Shown here piece by piece: positions 53,588 to 63,988 of a stretch of 64,000 bases of DNA (position 1 is the stretch's first letter; each line of letters starts with the position of its first letter). The stretch spans positions 124,001 through 188,000 of the forward strand of contig NZ_QLLN01000005.1 of NCBI RefSeq assembly GCF_003259375.1. The letters are read 5' to 3'. This DNA is from Arenibacter echinorum. Lineage in GTDB: Bacteria; Bacteroidota; Bacteroidia; Flavobacteriales; Flavobacteriaceae. The notes beneath the pieces were generated by a model. It searched no databases, was not told where the DNA came from, and was given only the letters and a program-made list of their open reading frames with translations. Both the position numbers and the translations under genes were made by a program.

Positions 53588-54700
53588 TTAGTTTACCGTG
53601 GATTGGATCATTTCGAAAAATTGGTCGAACAGATACTCTGCATCATGTGGTCCCGGACTTGCTTCTGGATGGTATTGAACAGAAAACACATTCTTATCCT
53701 TCATTCTAATTCCGGCCACCGTATTGTCATTAAGATGAAGATGGGTTATCTCCAAATCGGGATTAGCTTCGGTCTCTTCCCTATTAATGGCAAAACCGTG
53801 ATTTTGGGAAGTGATCTCACCTTTTCCCGTAATTAAATTCATTACAGGGTGATTTATACCCCTATGCCCATTGTGCATTTTATAGGTAGAAACCCCGTTG
53901 GCCAAAGCCAACACCTGATGCCCTAGACATATACCGAACAATGGTTTGTCCGATTTTATCATTTCCTTGGCAGATGCTATTGCCTCATGCAATGGGTCCG
54001 GATCCCCTGGGCCATTGGAAATAAAATATCCATCAGGATTCCAAGAGCTCATTTCCTCAAAAGTCGCATTGTACGGAAATACCTTTATGTAGGCACCCCT
54101 TTTGGCCAAGTTTCGAAGAATATTTTTCTTGATTCCTATATCCAGGGCAGATACTTTATATTTTGCATCCTTATCCCCATAGTAATAGGCTTCTTTTGTA
54201 GAAACTTTGGAAGAAAGCTCCAAGCCTTCCATGCTTGGCACTTCTGCCAATTTCTTTTTTAATTCCTCAATATTATCCACATCTGTAGATATTACAGCAT
54301 TCATGGCCCCATTATCCCGGATGTACCCCACCAAGGCCCTAGTATCCACGTCGGAAATGGCCAACAGATTATTTTTATCCAAAAATTCCTGTAAACTTAA
54401 GTCGGCATTGGGCCTGGAATAATGGTAACTAAAATTTTTACAAACCAAGCCTGATATCTTCACAGAATCAGATTCAACTTCTTCATCATTTGCCCCATAA
54501 TTCCCAATATGGGCATTTGTGGTTACCATGATTTGTCCAAAATAGGACGGATCTGTAAATATCTCCTGATAACCGGTCATTCCGGTGTTAAAACAAGCCT
54601 CTCCAAAGGCAGTTCCTTCTTTGTCCCCTACAGCCTTACCGTGAAAAATAGTCCCATCGGCAAGCAGCAATATTGCTTTTTTTCTTGTTTGATACTTCAT
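53588..54700 (-). CDS. carA: carbamoyl-phosphate synthase small subunit
   Basis: A 370-residue glutaminase subunit of carbamoyl-phosphate synthetase, supplying ammonia for arginine and pyrimidine synthesis. The N-terminal CarA domain has ATGMTGYQEIFTDPSYFGQ-type sequence. The class I amidotransferase has GPGDPDPL, the nucleophile loop PLFGICLGHQVLALA, and YHPEASPGPHD (His). The large subunit gene is not in this window. It lies just downstream of the rplQ terminator. Confidence 0.97.
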   Translation of the reverse strand: MKYQTRKKAILLLADGTIFHGKAVGDKEGTAFGEACFNTGMTGYQEIFTDPSYFGQIMVTTNAHIGNYGANDEEVESDSVKISGLVCKNFSYHYSRPNADLSLQEFLDKNNLLAISDVDTRALVGYIRDNGAMNAVISTDVDNIEELKKKLAEVPSMEGLELSSKVSTKEAYYYGDKDAKYKVSALDIGIKKNILRNLAKRGAYIKVFPYNATFEEMSSWNPDGYFISNGPGDPDPLHEAIASAKEMIKSDKPLFGICLGHQVLALANGVSTYKMHNGHRGINHPVMNLITGKGEITSQNHGFAINREETEANPDLEITHLHLNDNTVAGIRMKDKNVFSVQYHPEASPGPHDAEYLFDQFFEMIQSTVN

Positions 54701-54741
54701 TTTTTGGCGTTACAATTTTTCGTTTTGCAAAATAACATAAA

Positions 54742-54771
54742 AAAAGGATAAGCTTTTAGGCTTATCCTTTT
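54742..54771 (-). terminator. terminator of the ribosomal protein operon
   Basis: Perfect stem GGATAAGC and GCTTATCC (54746-54753, 54760-54767), flanked by A/T runs, followed on the minus strand by TTTTTTTATG. It ends rplQ, 26 bases after its stop. Confidence 0.85.
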
Positions 54772-54797
54772 ACAATTATTAATATTTAATAACAATT

Positions 54798-55355
54798 TTA
54801 CTCTTGAGCATCATCTGCTTTTTTTTCTGCCTTTGGCTCTTCTACTTTCGGTTCTTCGGCCTTTGCACTTTCTGCTTTTGGTGTTTCTTCAACAACCGCG
54901 GTAGCATCATCTGCTTTTTTGGTTCTACCCCTTCTTGTAGTCTTTTGCTTCTTAGGCTTGCCAGCATTGTAAATTTCATTGAAATCTACTAGCTCTATCA
55001 TTGCCATGTCAGCATTATCCCCAAGACGATTACCTAATTTGATAATTCTGGTATATCCTCCTGGTCTGTCAGCTACCTTTTCAGCAACACTGCTGAAAAG
55101 CTCGGTAACCGCATACTTGTCTCGAAGGCTTTTAAAAACAATACGTCTGTTATGAGTACCCTTCTCAACTGTTTGATTATTCTCAGTTTTTGATTTGGTA
55201 ATCAAAGGCTCTACAAACTGCTTTAAAGCTTTTGCTTTTGCAACAGTTGTATTAATTCTCTTGTGCTCTATTAATGAACAGGCCATGTTTGCCAACATAG
55301 ATTTTCTATGGGCCGCCTTTCTTCCTAAATGATTAACTTTCTTACCGTGTCTCAT
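54798..55355 (-). CDS. rplQ: 50S ribosomal protein L17, with acidic tail
   Basis: A 185-residue L17. The core is clear ([25 protein letters not shown], then [18 protein letters not shown]). About 45 residues beyond the core form a tail rich in Ala, Glu and Lys ([18 protein letters not shown]...), as in many Bacteroidota L17 proteins. It is the last gene of the alpha operon, 57 bases after rpoA. Confidence 0.98.
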   Translation of the reverse strand: MRHGKKVNHLGRKAAHRKSMLANMACSLIEHKRINTTVAKAKALKQFVEPLITKSKTENNQTVEKGTHNRRIVFKSLRDKYAVTELFSSVAEKVADRPGGYTRIIKLGNRLGDNADMAMIELVDFNEIYNAGKPKKQKTTRRGRTKKADDATAVVEETPKAESAKAEEPKVEEPKAEKKADDAQE

Positions 55356-55412
55356 TGTTCTTTTCTATAGTCTTTCCTGGTTTTGGTATTCCCAATTCCC
55401 ATGAAAGTTCAA

Positions 55413-56405
55413 TTAATCTTTATCCAATTTATATTTTGACAAATCCATTCCAAAGCTCAAACCTTTGTTGATGACCAATTCTTCCAATTCGGTCAAGGAT
55501 TTTTTACCAAAGTTTCTAAACTTCATCAAATCGTTCTTGTTAAAAGAAACCAGATCTCCAAGTGTATCAACTTCCGCAGCTTTCAAACAGTTCAATGCTC
55601 TTACAGAAAGATCCATATCGACCAATTTGGTCTTCAATAGCTGACGCATATGTAATGATTCCTCATCATAGGTCTCTGTCTGTGCAATCTCGTCCGCCTC
55701 TAAGGTAATACGCTCATCGGAGAACAACATAAAGTGGTGTATTAGAACCTTTGCACCTTCGGTCAATGCCTCTTTTGGATGAATTGAACCATCGGTTGCG
55801 ATTTCAAAAACCAATTTTTCATAATCGGTCTTTTGCTCTACACGAAAGTTTTCTATACTGTACTTTACATTTTTAATAGGAGTAAAGATAGAATCTACGG
55901 CTATGGTACCTAGTGGTGCATTGGATTTTTTATTCTCCTCAGCAGGCACATATCCCCTACCTTTATCTATGGTAATCTCCATATTAATGCTAACCTTGGG
56001 ATCCATGTTACAAATAACTAAATCTGGGTTCAATACTTGGTAACCAGAAATAAATTTTTGAAAATCACCTGCAGTCAATTGTTCCTTTCCGCTAACAGAG
56101 ATAGATACTGTCTCACTATCAACATCGTCTATCTGTCTTTTGAATCGAACTTGTTTAAGATTTAGAATGATTTCGGTAACATCTTCCACAACACCGGAAA
56201 TTACAGAGAACTCATGTTCCACCTTATCAATTCTAACAGAAGTGATAGCAAAACCTTCCAAGGACGAAAGCAAAACTCTTCTTAATGCGTTCCCAACAGT
56301 TAAGCCATAACCTGGTTCCAACGGACGAAATTCGAATTTGCCTTCGAAATCGGAGGAATCAATCATTATAACTTTATCGGGCTTCTGAAAATTTAATAAT
56401 GCCAT
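55413..56405 (-). CDS. rpoA: RNA polymerase alpha subunit
   Basis: A 330-residue alpha subunit. The N-terminal dimerisation domain has [27 protein letters not shown]. The C-terminal domain has [21 protein letters not shown] and [19 protein letters not shown] for upstream DNA and activator contacts. It is between rpsD and rplQ. Confidence 0.98.
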   Translation of the reverse strand: MALLNFQKPDKVIMIDSSDFEGKFEFRPLEPGYGLTVGNALRRVLLSSLEGFAITSVRIDKVEHEFSVISGVVEDVTEIILNLKQVRFKRQIDDVDSETVSISVSGKEQLTAGDFQKFISGYQVLNPDLVICNMDPKVSINMEITIDKGRGYVPAEENKKSNAPLGTIAVDSIFTPIKNVKYSIENFRVEQKTDYEKLVFEIATDGSIHPKEALTEGAKVLIHHFMLFSDERITLEADEIAQTETYDEESLHMRQLLKTKLVDMDLSVRALNCLKAAEVDTLGDLVSFNKNDLMKFRNFGKKSLTELEELVINKGLSFGMDLSKYKLDKD

Positions 56406-56423
56406 AATTGGATCAGTGTTGTT

Positions 56424-57029
56424 TTATTTAGAGTATAACTCGACTATTAATTGTTCTTTGATATTCTCTGGAATTTGCATTCTTTCTGGAACGGAAACAA
56501 AATTCCCTTCCATTTTTTCTGAATTCCAAGTGATCCACTCGTACACACTGCTATTTGCAGAAAGAGCGTCATCGATCGCTTTTAAAGACTTTGATTTTTC
56601 CCTTACGCCAACAACATCACCAGCTTTCAAGGAATAGGATGGAATGTTAACCAACTCTCCGTTTACCGTAATATGTCTATGTGAAACCAATTGTCTTGCT
56701 CCACTTCTAGAAGGGGAAATACCCATTCTGTAAACAACGTTGTCTAGACGCGATTCACACAATTGAAGTAATACCTCACCGGTTACTCCTTTACTTCTAT
56801 TTGCTTTTGCAAATATGTTTCGGAATTGTTTTTCCAAAATACCGTATGTGTATTTCGCTTTTTGCTTTTCCATTAACTGGATAGCATATTCAGACTTTTT
56901 ACCACGACGTCTGTTATTACCGTGTTGTCCTGGAGGATAATTTCTTTTCTCAAAAGATTTATCATCTCCGAAAATCGCTTCACCGAATTTACGGGCGATC
57001 TTTGTTTTTGGTCCTGTATATCTTGCCAT
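56424..57029 (-). CDS. rpsD: 30S ribosomal protein S4
   Basis: A 201-residue S4 that nucleates 30S assembly and can regulate its own operon. It begins [17 protein letters not shown] and carries the S4 RNA-binding domain ([26 protein letters not shown]). There is no zinc-cysteine motif at the N-terminus, so it is the C-minus form. The 103-base gap to rpsK is the largest within this part of the block. Confidence 0.98.
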   Translation of the reverse strand: MARYTGPKTKIARKFGEAIFGDDKSFEKRNYPPGQHGNNRRRGKKSEYAIQLMEKQKAKYTYGILEKQFRNIFAKANRSKGVTGEVLLQLCESRLDNVVYRMGISPSRSGARQLVSHRHITVNGELVNIPSYSLKAGDVVGVREKSKSLKAIDDALSANSSVYEWITWNSEKMEGNFVSVPERMQIPENIKEQLIVELYSK

Positions 57030-57132
57030 TTTCTTTTAGTTTGGAAACGTGATCATGAATTAAGGCTTATCCTTCGATAATCGTAACTACATTTCCTTGA
57101 AACACCCCATTGGGGCAATTGATTACTATTAA

Positions 57133-57525
57133 TTATACTCTTCTTCTTTTTGGTGGTCTACAACCATTGTGCGGCATTGGAGTTACATCGATAATCTCTG
57201 TAACCTCAATTCCTGAGTTATGTATAGAACGGATAGCAGATTCCCTACCATTTCCCGGTCCTTTTACATAAACCTTTACTTTTCTTAAACCAGCTTCATG
57301 AGCAACTTTAGCACAATCCTCAGAAGCTATTTGAGCTGCATAAGGAGTGTTCTTTTTAGAACCTCTGAAACCCATTTTACCCGCTGAAGACCAAGAAATT
57401 ACATCACCCTTCTTGTTGGTTAAAGAAATAATAATATTATTAAAAGAAGCAGTAACATGGGCTTCGCCCACAGACTCTACTATAACTTTACGCTTCTTTG
57501 CCGCTTTTGCATTTGCCTTTGCCAT
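57133..57525 (-). CDS. rpsK: 30S ribosomal protein S11
   Basis: A 130-residue S11 of the 30S platform. It has [42 protein letters not shown] and the conserved end [13 protein letters not shown]. It is 13 bases downstream of rpsM. Confidence 0.98.
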   Translation of the reverse strand: MAKANAKAAKKRKVIVESVGEAHVTASFNNIIISLTNKKGDVISWSSAGKMGFRGSKKNTPYAAQIASEDCAKVAHEAGLRKVKVYVKGPGNGRESAIRSIHNSGIEVTEIIDVTPMPHNGCRPPKRRRV

Positions 57526-57538
57526 AATATCCTAATTA

Positions 57539-57913
57539 TTATTTAGTTGCCTTCTTCTTGTTAGCAACTGTTTTCCTCTTACCTTTTCTTGTCCTAGAGT
57601 TGTTTTTGGTACGCTGACCTCTTAAAGGCAGACCAGATCTATGGCGAATACCTCTATAACAACCTATATCCATTAAACGCTTAATGTTCAATTGGTTTTC
57701 AGAACGCAATTCCCCTTCAATAGTCAAAGAAGAAACTGCCTCACGAATACGACCAATCTCATCATCGTTCCATTCAGATACTTTGGTATCCTCACTTACT
57801 TGGGCCGTAGATAAAATCTCCTTTGCCCTACTTTTACCTATACCAAAGATATAGGTCAGGGCTATTACCCCTCTTTTCTGTTTTGGTATGTCTACACCTG
57901 CAATTCTTGCCAT
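57539..57913 (-). CDS. rpsM: 30S ribosomal protein S13
   Basis: A 124-residue S13 of the 30S head. It starts [26 protein letters not shown] and ends [18 protein letters not shown] plus a basic tail. It overlaps nothing and lies 2 bases after rpmJ. Confidence 0.98.
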   Translation of the reverse strand: MARIAGVDIPKQKRGVIALTYIFGIGKSRAKEILSTAQVSEDTKVSEWNDDEIGRIREAVSSLTIEGELRSENQLNIKRLMDIGCYRGIRHRSGLPLRGQRTKNNSRTRKGKRKTVANKKKATK

Positions 57914-57915
57914 AA

Positions 57916-58032
57916 TTACCCTTGTCTTTGTTTAAATCTAGGATTCTTTTTATTAATTACGTACAATCTGCCTTTTCTACGCACAATCTTGCACTCGGCA
58001 CTTCTTTTCTTAATTGATGCTCTAACTTTCAT
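57916..58032 (-). CDS. rpmJ: 50S ribosomal protein L36
   Basis: A 38-residue L36: [21 protein letters not shown], then [15 protein letters not shown]. Of the usual zinc ligands (three Cys and one His), only one Cys remains, so this is the zinc-independent form. It lies between infA and rpsM. Confidence 0.95.
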   Translation of the reverse strand: MKVRASIKKRSAECKIVRRKGRLYVINKKNPRFKQRQG

Positions 58033-58041
58033 CCTATTTAC

Positions 58042-58257
58042 TTAATATCTATATGTAATTCTTGCTTTACTTAAATCGTAAGGGCTCATTTCGAGCTTAA
58101 CCTTATCCCCTGGAAGTAACTTAATATAATGCATACGCATTTTTCCAGAGATATGCGCCGTTACCACGTGACCGTTTTCCAACTCCACGCGAAACATGGC
58201 ATTTGACAATGCCTCAATTATGCTTCCATCTTGCTCTATTGCTGATTGTTTAGCCAT
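58042..58257 (-). CDS. infA: translation initiation factor IF-1
   Basis: A 71-residue IF-1, OB fold. It starts [29 protein letters not shown] and includes [28 protein letters not shown]. It sits 3 bases after secY, before rpmJ, a normal order. Confidence 0.98.
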   Translation of the reverse strand: MAKQSAIEQDGSIIEALSNAMFRVELENGHVVTAHISGKMRMHYIKLLPGDKVKLEMSPYDLSKARITYRY

Positions 58258-58260
58258 AAT

Positions 58261-59604
58261 CTATGCTACCTTTCTATTTTTTCCTGATTTCATCAAACCG
58301 TCATAATGTCTGTTCAACAAATAAGAATTTACTTGTTGCACTGTATCGATCGCTACACCTACCATGATCAACAATGATGTTCCTCCGTAAAATAATGCCC
58401 AACCAGCCTGTACATCCATAATCTTCACAATAACTGCCGGCAATACCGCCAATAAAGCAAGGAAAACAGATCCAGGTAATGTAATCAATGACATTATTTT
58501 ATCCAAAAAATCCCCAGTTTCCTTTCCAGGTCTAATTCCAGGAATAAAACCACCACTTCTTTTCAGATCATCGGCCATTTTATTGGTAGGTACTGTAATC
58601 GCCGTATAAAAATAGGTGAAAACAATAATCAAGAACCCGAACAAAAGATTATAGGCCAATCCAAATATATCTTGGAATTGAACTTCCATCCACTGTCCTA
58701 CCGCGGTATTGTTAAAGGTTTTGCCCAACAATCCAGGTGCAAACATAATGGCCTGTGCAAATATAATAGGCATTACTCCAGAAGCATTCAACTTTAAGGG
58801 AATATACTGTCTAGATCCCATGATATTCTTTTCATATCCACCGGAAGCAGTCCTTCTAGCATATTGAACCGGTATCTGGCGAGTAGCCATTACCAACAAT
58901 ACACATAGCAAAATCACAATAAACCAAATAATAACTTCAATAAGCATGAACATAAGTCCACCATTATTATTTGCTGTCCTCGATATAAATTCCTGTACAA
59001 AATTCTGAGGCATCGTAGCTATAATCCCGATCATGATCAGAAGGGATATACCATTTCCGATACCTTTATCGGTAATTTTTTCTCCCAACCACATTGCAAA
59101 AATAGTTCCTGCAACCAAAATTATTACCGATGGGATCACAAAATCAAGTCCCTTACCAAAAACGAAGGCACTGTCAGGAACTCCCAAAGCTCCCAAACTG
59201 TACAAATAAGCAGGAGCCTGAACAATACAAATACCGATAGTAAGCCATCTGGTAATTTGATTGATTGTTTTTCTTCCGCTTTCTCCTTCCTTTTGTAATT
59301 TTTGAAGATAAGGAATGGCTATACCCATTAACTGCACTACAATAGAAGCAGAAATATAGGGCATAATTCCCAACGCAAAAACCGAGGCATTGGACAATGC
59401 TCCTCCGGTAAAGGCATTCAATATACCCAAAATACCACTATCAGTACTGGAGGCCAAACCAGCTAACTGGGTAGAATCAATACCTGGAAGAACTACCTGC
59501 GCACCAAAACGATACACCAAAAGCAAACCAAGGGTAACGATTATCCTACCCTTTAGTTCTTCAATCTTCCAAATATTTGATAATGTCTCGAAAAATTTCT
59601 TCAT
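58261..59604 (-). CDS. secY: preprotein translocase subunit SecY
   Basis: A 447-residue ten-TM channel of the Sec translocase in the inner membrane. It has RIIVTLGLLLVYRFGAQVVLPGID in TM1, the plug region, GIGNGISLLIMIGI, and QQVNSYLLNRHYDGLMKSG at the cytoplasmic C-terminus. It is 12 bases after rplO. Confidence 0.97.
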   Translation of the reverse strand: MKKFFETLSNIWKIEELKGRIIVTLGLLLVYRFGAQVVLPGIDSTQLAGLASSTDSGILGILNAFTGGALSNASVFALGIMPYISASIVVQLMGIAIPYLQKLQKEGESGRKTINQITRWLTIGICIVQAPAYLYSLGALGVPDSAFVFGKGLDFVIPSVIILVAGTIFAMWLGEKITDKGIGNGISLLIMIGIIATMPQNFVQEFISRTANNNGGLMFMLIEVIIWFIVILLCVLLVMATRQIPVQYARRTASGGYEKNIMGSRQYIPLKLNASGVMPIIFAQAIMFAPGLLGKTFNNTAVGQWMEVQFQDIFGLAYNLLFGFLIIVFTYFYTAITVPTNKMADDLKRSGGFIPGIRPGKETGDFLDKIMSLITLPGSVFLALLAVLPAVIVKIMDVQAGWALFYGGTSLLIMVGVAIDTVQQVNSYLLNRHYDGLMKSGKNRKVA

Positions 59605-59616
59605 AGTATTCTTTGC

Positions 59617-60069
59617 TTATAAACTTATAGCTTCACCACCTGCAGCCTCAATTGCGGCCTTTGCGGTAGCTGTAAATTTATGTACAGAAACTTTAAGGGA
59701 GGCTTTTAGCTCTCCATTACCAAGAATCTTAACCAAATCGTTTTTACCAACCAATCCGTTTTCTACAAGCATATCCAAAGTAACCGTATCCTTAACGGCT
59801 CCTTTATCTACCAATTCCTGCAATTTTTCTAGATTGATCCCAGCGTAATCCTTTCTATTGATATTCGTGAAACCAAATTTTGGCACACGTCTCTGCAATG
59901 GCATTTGTCCACCTTCGAAACCAATTTTCTTAGAATAACCAGATCTGGATTTAGCACCTTTATGCCCTCTGGTAGCAGTACCTCCCTTACCGGAACCCTG
60001 ACCTCTACCTATGACTTTACCGGCTTTTTGGACAGCACCTTCCGCTGGTTTTAAATTACTTAAATTCAT
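59617..60069 (-). CDS. rplO: 50S ribosomal protein L15
   Basis: A 150-residue L15. It begins MNLSNLKPAEGAVQKAGKVIGRGQGSG and has GHKGAKSRSGY and GFEGGQMPLQRRVPKFGF. It is 15 bases after rpmD. Confidence 0.98.
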   Translation of the reverse strand: MNLSNLKPAEGAVQKAGKVIGRGQGSGKGGTATRGHKGAKSRSGYSKKIGFEGGQMPLQRRVPKFGFTNINRKDYAGINLEKLQELVDKGAVKDTVTLDMLVENGLVGKNDLVKILGNGELKASLKVSVHKFTATAKAAIEAAGGEAISL

Positions 60070-60084
60070 AACACTAAAATTATA

Positions 60085-60264
60085 TTAAGCCTCCTCTGTG
60101 GAAACTAAGTGTTTAACTTTATTTATCATTCCAAGAATACTTGAGGTAGCATCATGTTCTACAACCTGTCCTATTCTTCGTAAACCAAGAGCCTCTAATG
60201 TTCTCTTTTGATTTTGAGCTCTTTTAATACTGCTCTTTACCTGTTTAACTTTAATCTTTCCCAT
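60085..60264 (-). CDS. rpmD: 50S ribosomal protein L30
   Basis: A 59-residue L30: MGKIKVKQVKSSIKRAQNQK, then LEALGLRRIGQVVEHDAT and NKVKHLVSTEE. The length is standard. It lies 13 bases after rpsE and before rplO. Confidence 0.97.
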   Translation of the reverse strand: MGKIKVKQVKSSIKRAQNQKRTLEALGLRRIGQVVEHDATSSILGMINKVKHLVSTEEA

Positions 60265-60277
60265 TATATTCTTGGTT

Positions 60278-60802
60278 TTATCCTTTAAAAACTTTTTCTA
60301 AAGAAATACCTCTTTGGTTTGCAACTGTCTTTGCACCTCTAAGTTGTAAAAGCGCATCAAAAGTAGCTTTTACTACGTTGTGAGGGTTGGAAGAACCTTG
60401 TGATTTGGATAATACATCATGAACACCTACTGCTTCCAATACCGCTCTAACCGCACCTCCTGCAATTACTCCGGTACCGTGTGATGCTGGCTGGATATAA
60501 ACTCTAGCTCCACCGAATTTACCTTTTTGTTCATGAGGCAAAGTACCTTTGTTCAAAGGAATTCTAATAAGATTCTTTTTAGCATCTTCTATAGCCTTGG
60601 CAATTGCCGTAGCAACTTCCTTAGACTTACCTAGACCATGACCTACAACACCATTTTCATCACCTACCACAACGATAGCAGAGAAACCGAACGCTCTACC
60701 ACCTTTCGTAACTTTGGTAACACGTTGTACCCCAACCAATCTATCTTTTAATTCTAAACCTCCCGGCTTAACAGTCTCTACGTTTTTGTATTTCTGATAC
60801 AT
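60278..60802 (-). CDS. rpsE: 30S ribosomal protein S5
   Basis: A 174-residue S5. It has [34 protein letters not shown] and [20 protein letters not shown]. It is 7 bases downstream of rplR. Changes in the KGGR/AFGF loop are known to affect accuracy and spectinomycin response; nothing unusual was noticed here. Confidence 0.98.
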   Translation of the reverse strand: MYQKYKNVETVKPGGLELKDRLVGVQRVTKVTKGGRAFGFSAIVVVGDENGVVGHGLGKSKEVATAIAKAIEDAKKNLIRIPLNKGTLPHEQKGKFGGARVYIQPASHGTGVIAGGAVRAVLEAVGVHDVLSKSQGSSNPHNVVKATFDALLQLRGAKTVANQRGISLEKVFKG

Positions 60803-60809
60803 AATATTC

Positions 60810-61166
60810 TTAGAATTTTAATCCTGCTTCCCTAGCGCCCTCGGCTAATGATTTAACTCTTCCATGGTATAAATTACCACCTCTATCAAAAGCAACAGCT
60901 TCTATTCCAGCTTCCTTTGCCTTTTCGGCAATAGCCTTCCCTACTAGGTTAGCCACTTCTGTTTTAGTCCCTTTAGCCTTAGCCAACGCCTTATCCCTTG
61001 AGGAAGCGGACACTAAAGTTGTTCCGGCCACATCATCAATAATTTGAGCGTATATCCCAGTATTGCTTCTAAAAACAGCAAGCCTTGGCCTTTCTGCAGT
61101 ACCTGAGGATATTTTTCTAATCCTCCTTCTGATACGTAGTCTTCTTTCAGTCTTCGTTAATCCCAT
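60810..61166 (-). CDS. rplR: 50S ribosomal protein L18
   Basis: A 118-residue L18 that binds 5S rRNA. It has [28 protein letters not shown] and [25 protein letters not shown]. It is 11 bases after rplF. Confidence 0.98.
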   Translation of the reverse strand: MGLTKTERRLRIRRRIRKISSGTAERPRLAVFRSNTGIYAQIIDDVAGTTLVSASSRDKALAKAKGTKTEVANLVGKAIAEKAKEAGIEAVAFDRGGNLYHGRVKSLAEGAREAGLKF

Positions 61167-61177
61167 AATGCTAATTA

Positions 61178-61720
61178 TTAAGCCGATTTACCAGCTTTTC
61201 TTCTTAATTGTTCACCAACGAACTTAATTCCTTTTCCTTTGTAAGGCTCTGGCTTACGGAAAGATCTAATCTTAGCAGCAATCTGCCCCACTAATTGCTT
61301 ATCATGCGAACTTAGCTTTATAATTGGATTCTTTCCTTTTTCGGATACAGTCTCCACTTTTACCTCTGAAGCCACATCCAAAACGATGTTGTGTGAAAAC
61401 CCTAAAGCTAGGTCCAATGTTTGTCCTTGGTTGCTGGCACGATATCCTACCCCTACCAATTCCAATTCCTTTACCCATCCTTTAGAAACTCCTTCGATCA
61501 TATTAAAGAACAATGATCTATAAAGACCATGTTTCGCTTTATGCTCCTTGGAATCTGAAGGTCTTGTAACAAAAACTTGACCATCCTCAACCTTAACAGC
61601 AGCACCAGAAAATTCTTGGGAGAGTTCTCCCAACTTACCTTTTACGGTAATAACATCTTCCTTAACCTCTACGGTTACTCCTTCTGGAATTGCTATTGGA
61701 TTATTACCTGTTCTAGACAT
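61178..61720 (-). CDS. rplF: 50S ribosomal protein L6
   Basis: A 180-residue L6. It begins [19 protein letters not shown] and ends with [20 protein letters not shown] followed by RRKAGKSA. It is 20 bases after rpsH. Confidence 0.98.
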   Translation of the reverse strand: MSRTGNNPIAIPEGVTVEVKEDVITVKGKLGELSQEFSGAAVKVEDGQVFVTRPSDSKEHKAKHGLYRSLFFNMIEGVSKGWVKELELVGVGYRASNQGQTLDLALGFSHNIVLDVASEVKVETVSEKGKNPIIKLSSHDKQLVGQIAAKIRSFRKPEPYKGKGIKFVGEQLRRKAGKSA

Positions 61721-61740
61721 TATTCTAAATCTTTATAGTA

Positions 61741-62139
61741 TTAATAAACATAACATAATACTTCCCCACCTGCATTTTCAAGCTTTGCTTGCTTACTGGT
61801 CATTACACCATGGGAAGTAGAAATAATAGCAATACCAAGACCGTTTAATACTCTTGGCAACTCCTCTGAGTTAGCATATTTTCTAAGTCCTGGTGTACTA
61901 ACTCTTTTAATTTTCTTTATAACCGGCTCTTTTGTGAATTTGTCATATTTCAAGGCTATTTTAATAGTCCCTTGAACCGCGTTATCTTCAAATTTGTAGC
62001 TTAAAATATATCCTTGATCGAATAATATTTTAGTAATTTCTTTCTTTAAATTAGAGGCAGGAATCTCAACCACCCTGTGGCCGGCGCTACTTGCATTTCT
62101 AATTCTCGTTAAATAATCCGCAATTGGATCTGTAAACAT
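61741..62139 (-). CDS. rpsH: 30S ribosomal protein S8
   Basis: A 132-residue S8. It begins with DPIADYLTRIRNA and ends RVLNGLGIAIISTSHGVMTSKQAKLENAGGEVLCYVY. S8 also represses the spc operon in other bacteria. It is 67 bases from rpsN. Confidence 0.98.
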   Translation of the reverse strand: MFTDPIADYLTRIRNASSAGHRVVEIPASNLKKEITKILFDQGYILSYKFEDNAVQGTIKIALKYDKFTKEPVIKKIKRVSTPGLRKYANSEELPRVLNGLGIAIISTSHGVMTSKQAKLENAGGEVLCYVY

Positions 62140-62206
62140 AATTATTGATTTACGGTAACGGTTTTTAACACAATTGTTAAACCTGAAACCAGTTTATACT
62201 CTTTTA

Positions 62207-62476
62207 TTACCAGCTAGCTTTTCTTACTCCAGGTATAAGACCATTATTGGCCATTTCCCTAAAGGTAACCCTAGATATACCGAAAGTTCTCATGTAACCC
62301 TTTGGTCTACCAGTTAGCTTGCAACGGTTGTGCAAACGAACAGGAGAAGCATTTTTAGGTAATTTCTGTAACGCCTCATAATCACCAGCCTCTTTCAAGG
62401 CCTTTCTCTTCTCAGCATATTTAGCTACAGTCTTTTCTCTTTTGACCTCACGGGCCTTCATGGATTCTTTAGCCAT
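62207..62476 (-). CDS. rpsN: 30S ribosomal protein S14
   Basis: An 89-residue S14 with [29 protein letters not shown]-type sequence ([16 protein letters not shown]) and the ending [11 protein letters not shown]. Lack of the two CxxC pairs marks it as the zinc-independent long form. It is 1 base after rplE. Confidence 0.98.
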   Translation of the reverse strand: MAKESMKAREVKREKTVAKYAEKRKALKEAGDYEALQKLPKNASPVRLHNRCKLTGRPKGYMRTFGISRVTFREMANNGLIPGVRKASW

Positions 62477-62477
62477 A

Positions 62478-63029
62478 CTAATTCTTTTTAAAAGGTAGTC
62501 CTAATTCGGTTAATAATGATTGAGCTTCTTTATCTGTCTCCGCAGAGGTTACAAATGTAATATCCATCCCATTGATTCTGTTAATTTTATCAATGTTTAT
62601 TTCCGGAAATATGATTTGTTCCGTAATACCAAGATTATAATTCCCTCTTCCATCAAAACCAGTGGCCTTAATTCCTTGGAAATCCCTTACCCTAGGTAAT
62701 GCAGTTGTCACCAATCTATCCAAGAATTCGTACATTCTCTCTCCACGTAAGGTTACTTTTGCCCCAATTGGCATTCCTTTACGTAATTTAAATGCAGCAA
62801 CATCCTTTTTAGACATCGTTGAAATTGCTCTTTGGCCAGTGATATTGGTCAACTCATCTACCGCATGGTCTATAAGTTTCTTATCCGCTACAGCGGCACC
62901 AACACCTCTACTAACAACAATTTTTTCTAATTTAGGAACCTGCATTACATTTTTGTAACCAAACTCCTCCTTAAGAGCCTTAACAACTCTTTCTTTATAT
63001 TCCTGTTTTAATCTTGGAACGTAAGCCAT
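62478..63029 (-). CDS. rplE: 50S ribosomal protein L5
   Basis: A 183-residue L5 that contacts 5S rRNA. It has [35 protein letters not shown] and [20 protein letters not shown]. It is 2 bases after rplX. Confidence 0.98.
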   Translation of the reverse strand: MAYVPRLKQEYKERVVKALKEEFGYKNVMQVPKLEKIVVSRGVGAAVADKKLIDHAVDELTNITGQRAISTMSKKDVAAFKLRKGMPIGAKVTLRGERMYEFLDRLVTTALPRVRDFQGIKATGFDGRGNYNLGITEQIIFPEINIDKINRINGMDITFVTSAETDKEAQSLLTELGLPFKKN

Positions 63030-63031
63030 AA

Positions 63032-63346
63032 CTAAATTACTTCTTTAGATTTCTTAGAAAATCTTACTTTCTTACCATCTCTTACCTCAAATCCAACTCT
63101 AGTGGTCTCTCCAGATTTTGGATCGATCAAAGACAGATTGGATATCTGTAAGGGAGCCTCTTTCTTAACAATCCCTCCTTGAGGATTGCTAGCACTTGGC
63201 TTTTCGTGTTTGGACACCATATTGGCTCCTTCAACGATCGCCTTGTTTTTTTCACGGTCTACAGTTACAACCTTACCCTCTACCCCTTTGTGGTCTCCGG
63301 CAATAATTCTAACAGTATCCCCTGTTTTGATTTTTAATTTTCCCAT
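63032..63346 (-). CDS. rplX: 50S ribosomal protein L24
   Basis: A 104-residue L24 with a KOW motif: [21 protein letters not shown] and [20 protein letters not shown]. The frame is open 14 codons further, but the Met at 63346 gives the normal N-terminus. It is 13 bases after rplN. Confidence 0.97.
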   Translation of the reverse strand: MGKLKIKTGDTVRIIAGDHKGVEGKVVTVDREKNKAIVEGANMVSKHEKPSASNPQGGIVKKEAPLQISNLSLIDPKSGETTRVGFEVRDGKKVRFSKKSKEVI

Positions 63347-63359
63347 TTTGCTATTTTTA

Positions 63360-63728
63360 TTAAAGCACCTCTGGAGCCAATGATACAATTTTCATGAACT
63401 GCTTATCACGAAGTTCCCTGGCCACCGGTCCAAAAACACGTGTACCTCTCATTTCCCCGGTTGGGTTCAAAAGTACACAGGCATTATCATCGAAACGAAT
63501 ATAAGAACCATCAGGTCTTCTAACTTCTTTCTTTGTTCTTACAACAACTGCTGTGGAAACCGCACCTTTTTTAATAGCTCCGTTTGGAGTAGCTTCCTTA
63601 ACGGCAACTACAATTTTATCCCCAACAGAAGCATATCTTCTTTTTGTACCTCCCAACACACGAATGGTCAAAACTTCTTTTGCCCCCGTATTGTCCGCTA
63701 CTTTTAGTCTAGATTCTTGCTGTAACAT
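63360..63728 (-). CDS. rplN: 50S ribosomal protein L14
   Basis: A 122-residue L14: [37 protein letters not shown] and [29 protein letters not shown]. The length is standard. It is 2 bases after rpsQ. Confidence 0.98.
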   Translation of the reverse strand: MLQQESRLKVADNTGAKEVLTIRVLGGTKRRYASVGDKIVVAVKEATPNGAIKKGAVSTAVVVRTKKEVRRPDGSYIRFDDNACVLLNPTGEMRGTRVFGPVARELRDKQFMKIVSLAPEVL

Positions 63729-63730
63729 AA

Positions 63731-63988
63731 TTATTTAGCTCTTTCAATGATTTCCACTAATCTCCAACATTTGGTCTTACTCAATGGACGAGTCTCCATT
63801 ATCTTAACCGTATCGCCAATATTGCAATCGTTCTTTTCATCGTGCGCAACATATTTCTTAGTCTTCAACACGAACTTACCGTACATAGGGTGCTTAACAC
63901 GTTTAACTTCTGAAACCACTACTGATTTCTCCATTTTGTTGCTAGTGACAACTCCTATTCTCTCTTTTCTTAAATTCCTTTTTTCCAT
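63731..63988 (-). CDS. rpsQ: 30S ribosomal protein S17
   Basis: An 85-residue S17: [20 protein letters not shown] and [25 protein letters not shown]-type end. It is the last full gene in the window. rpmC should follow upstream (higher coordinates), but its stop is not within the 12 remaining bases. Confidence 0.97.
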   Translation of the reverse strand: MEKRNLRKERIGVVTSNKMEKSVVVSEVKRVKHPMYGKFVLKTKKYVAHDEKNDCNIGDTVKIMETRPLSKTKCWRLVEIIERAK

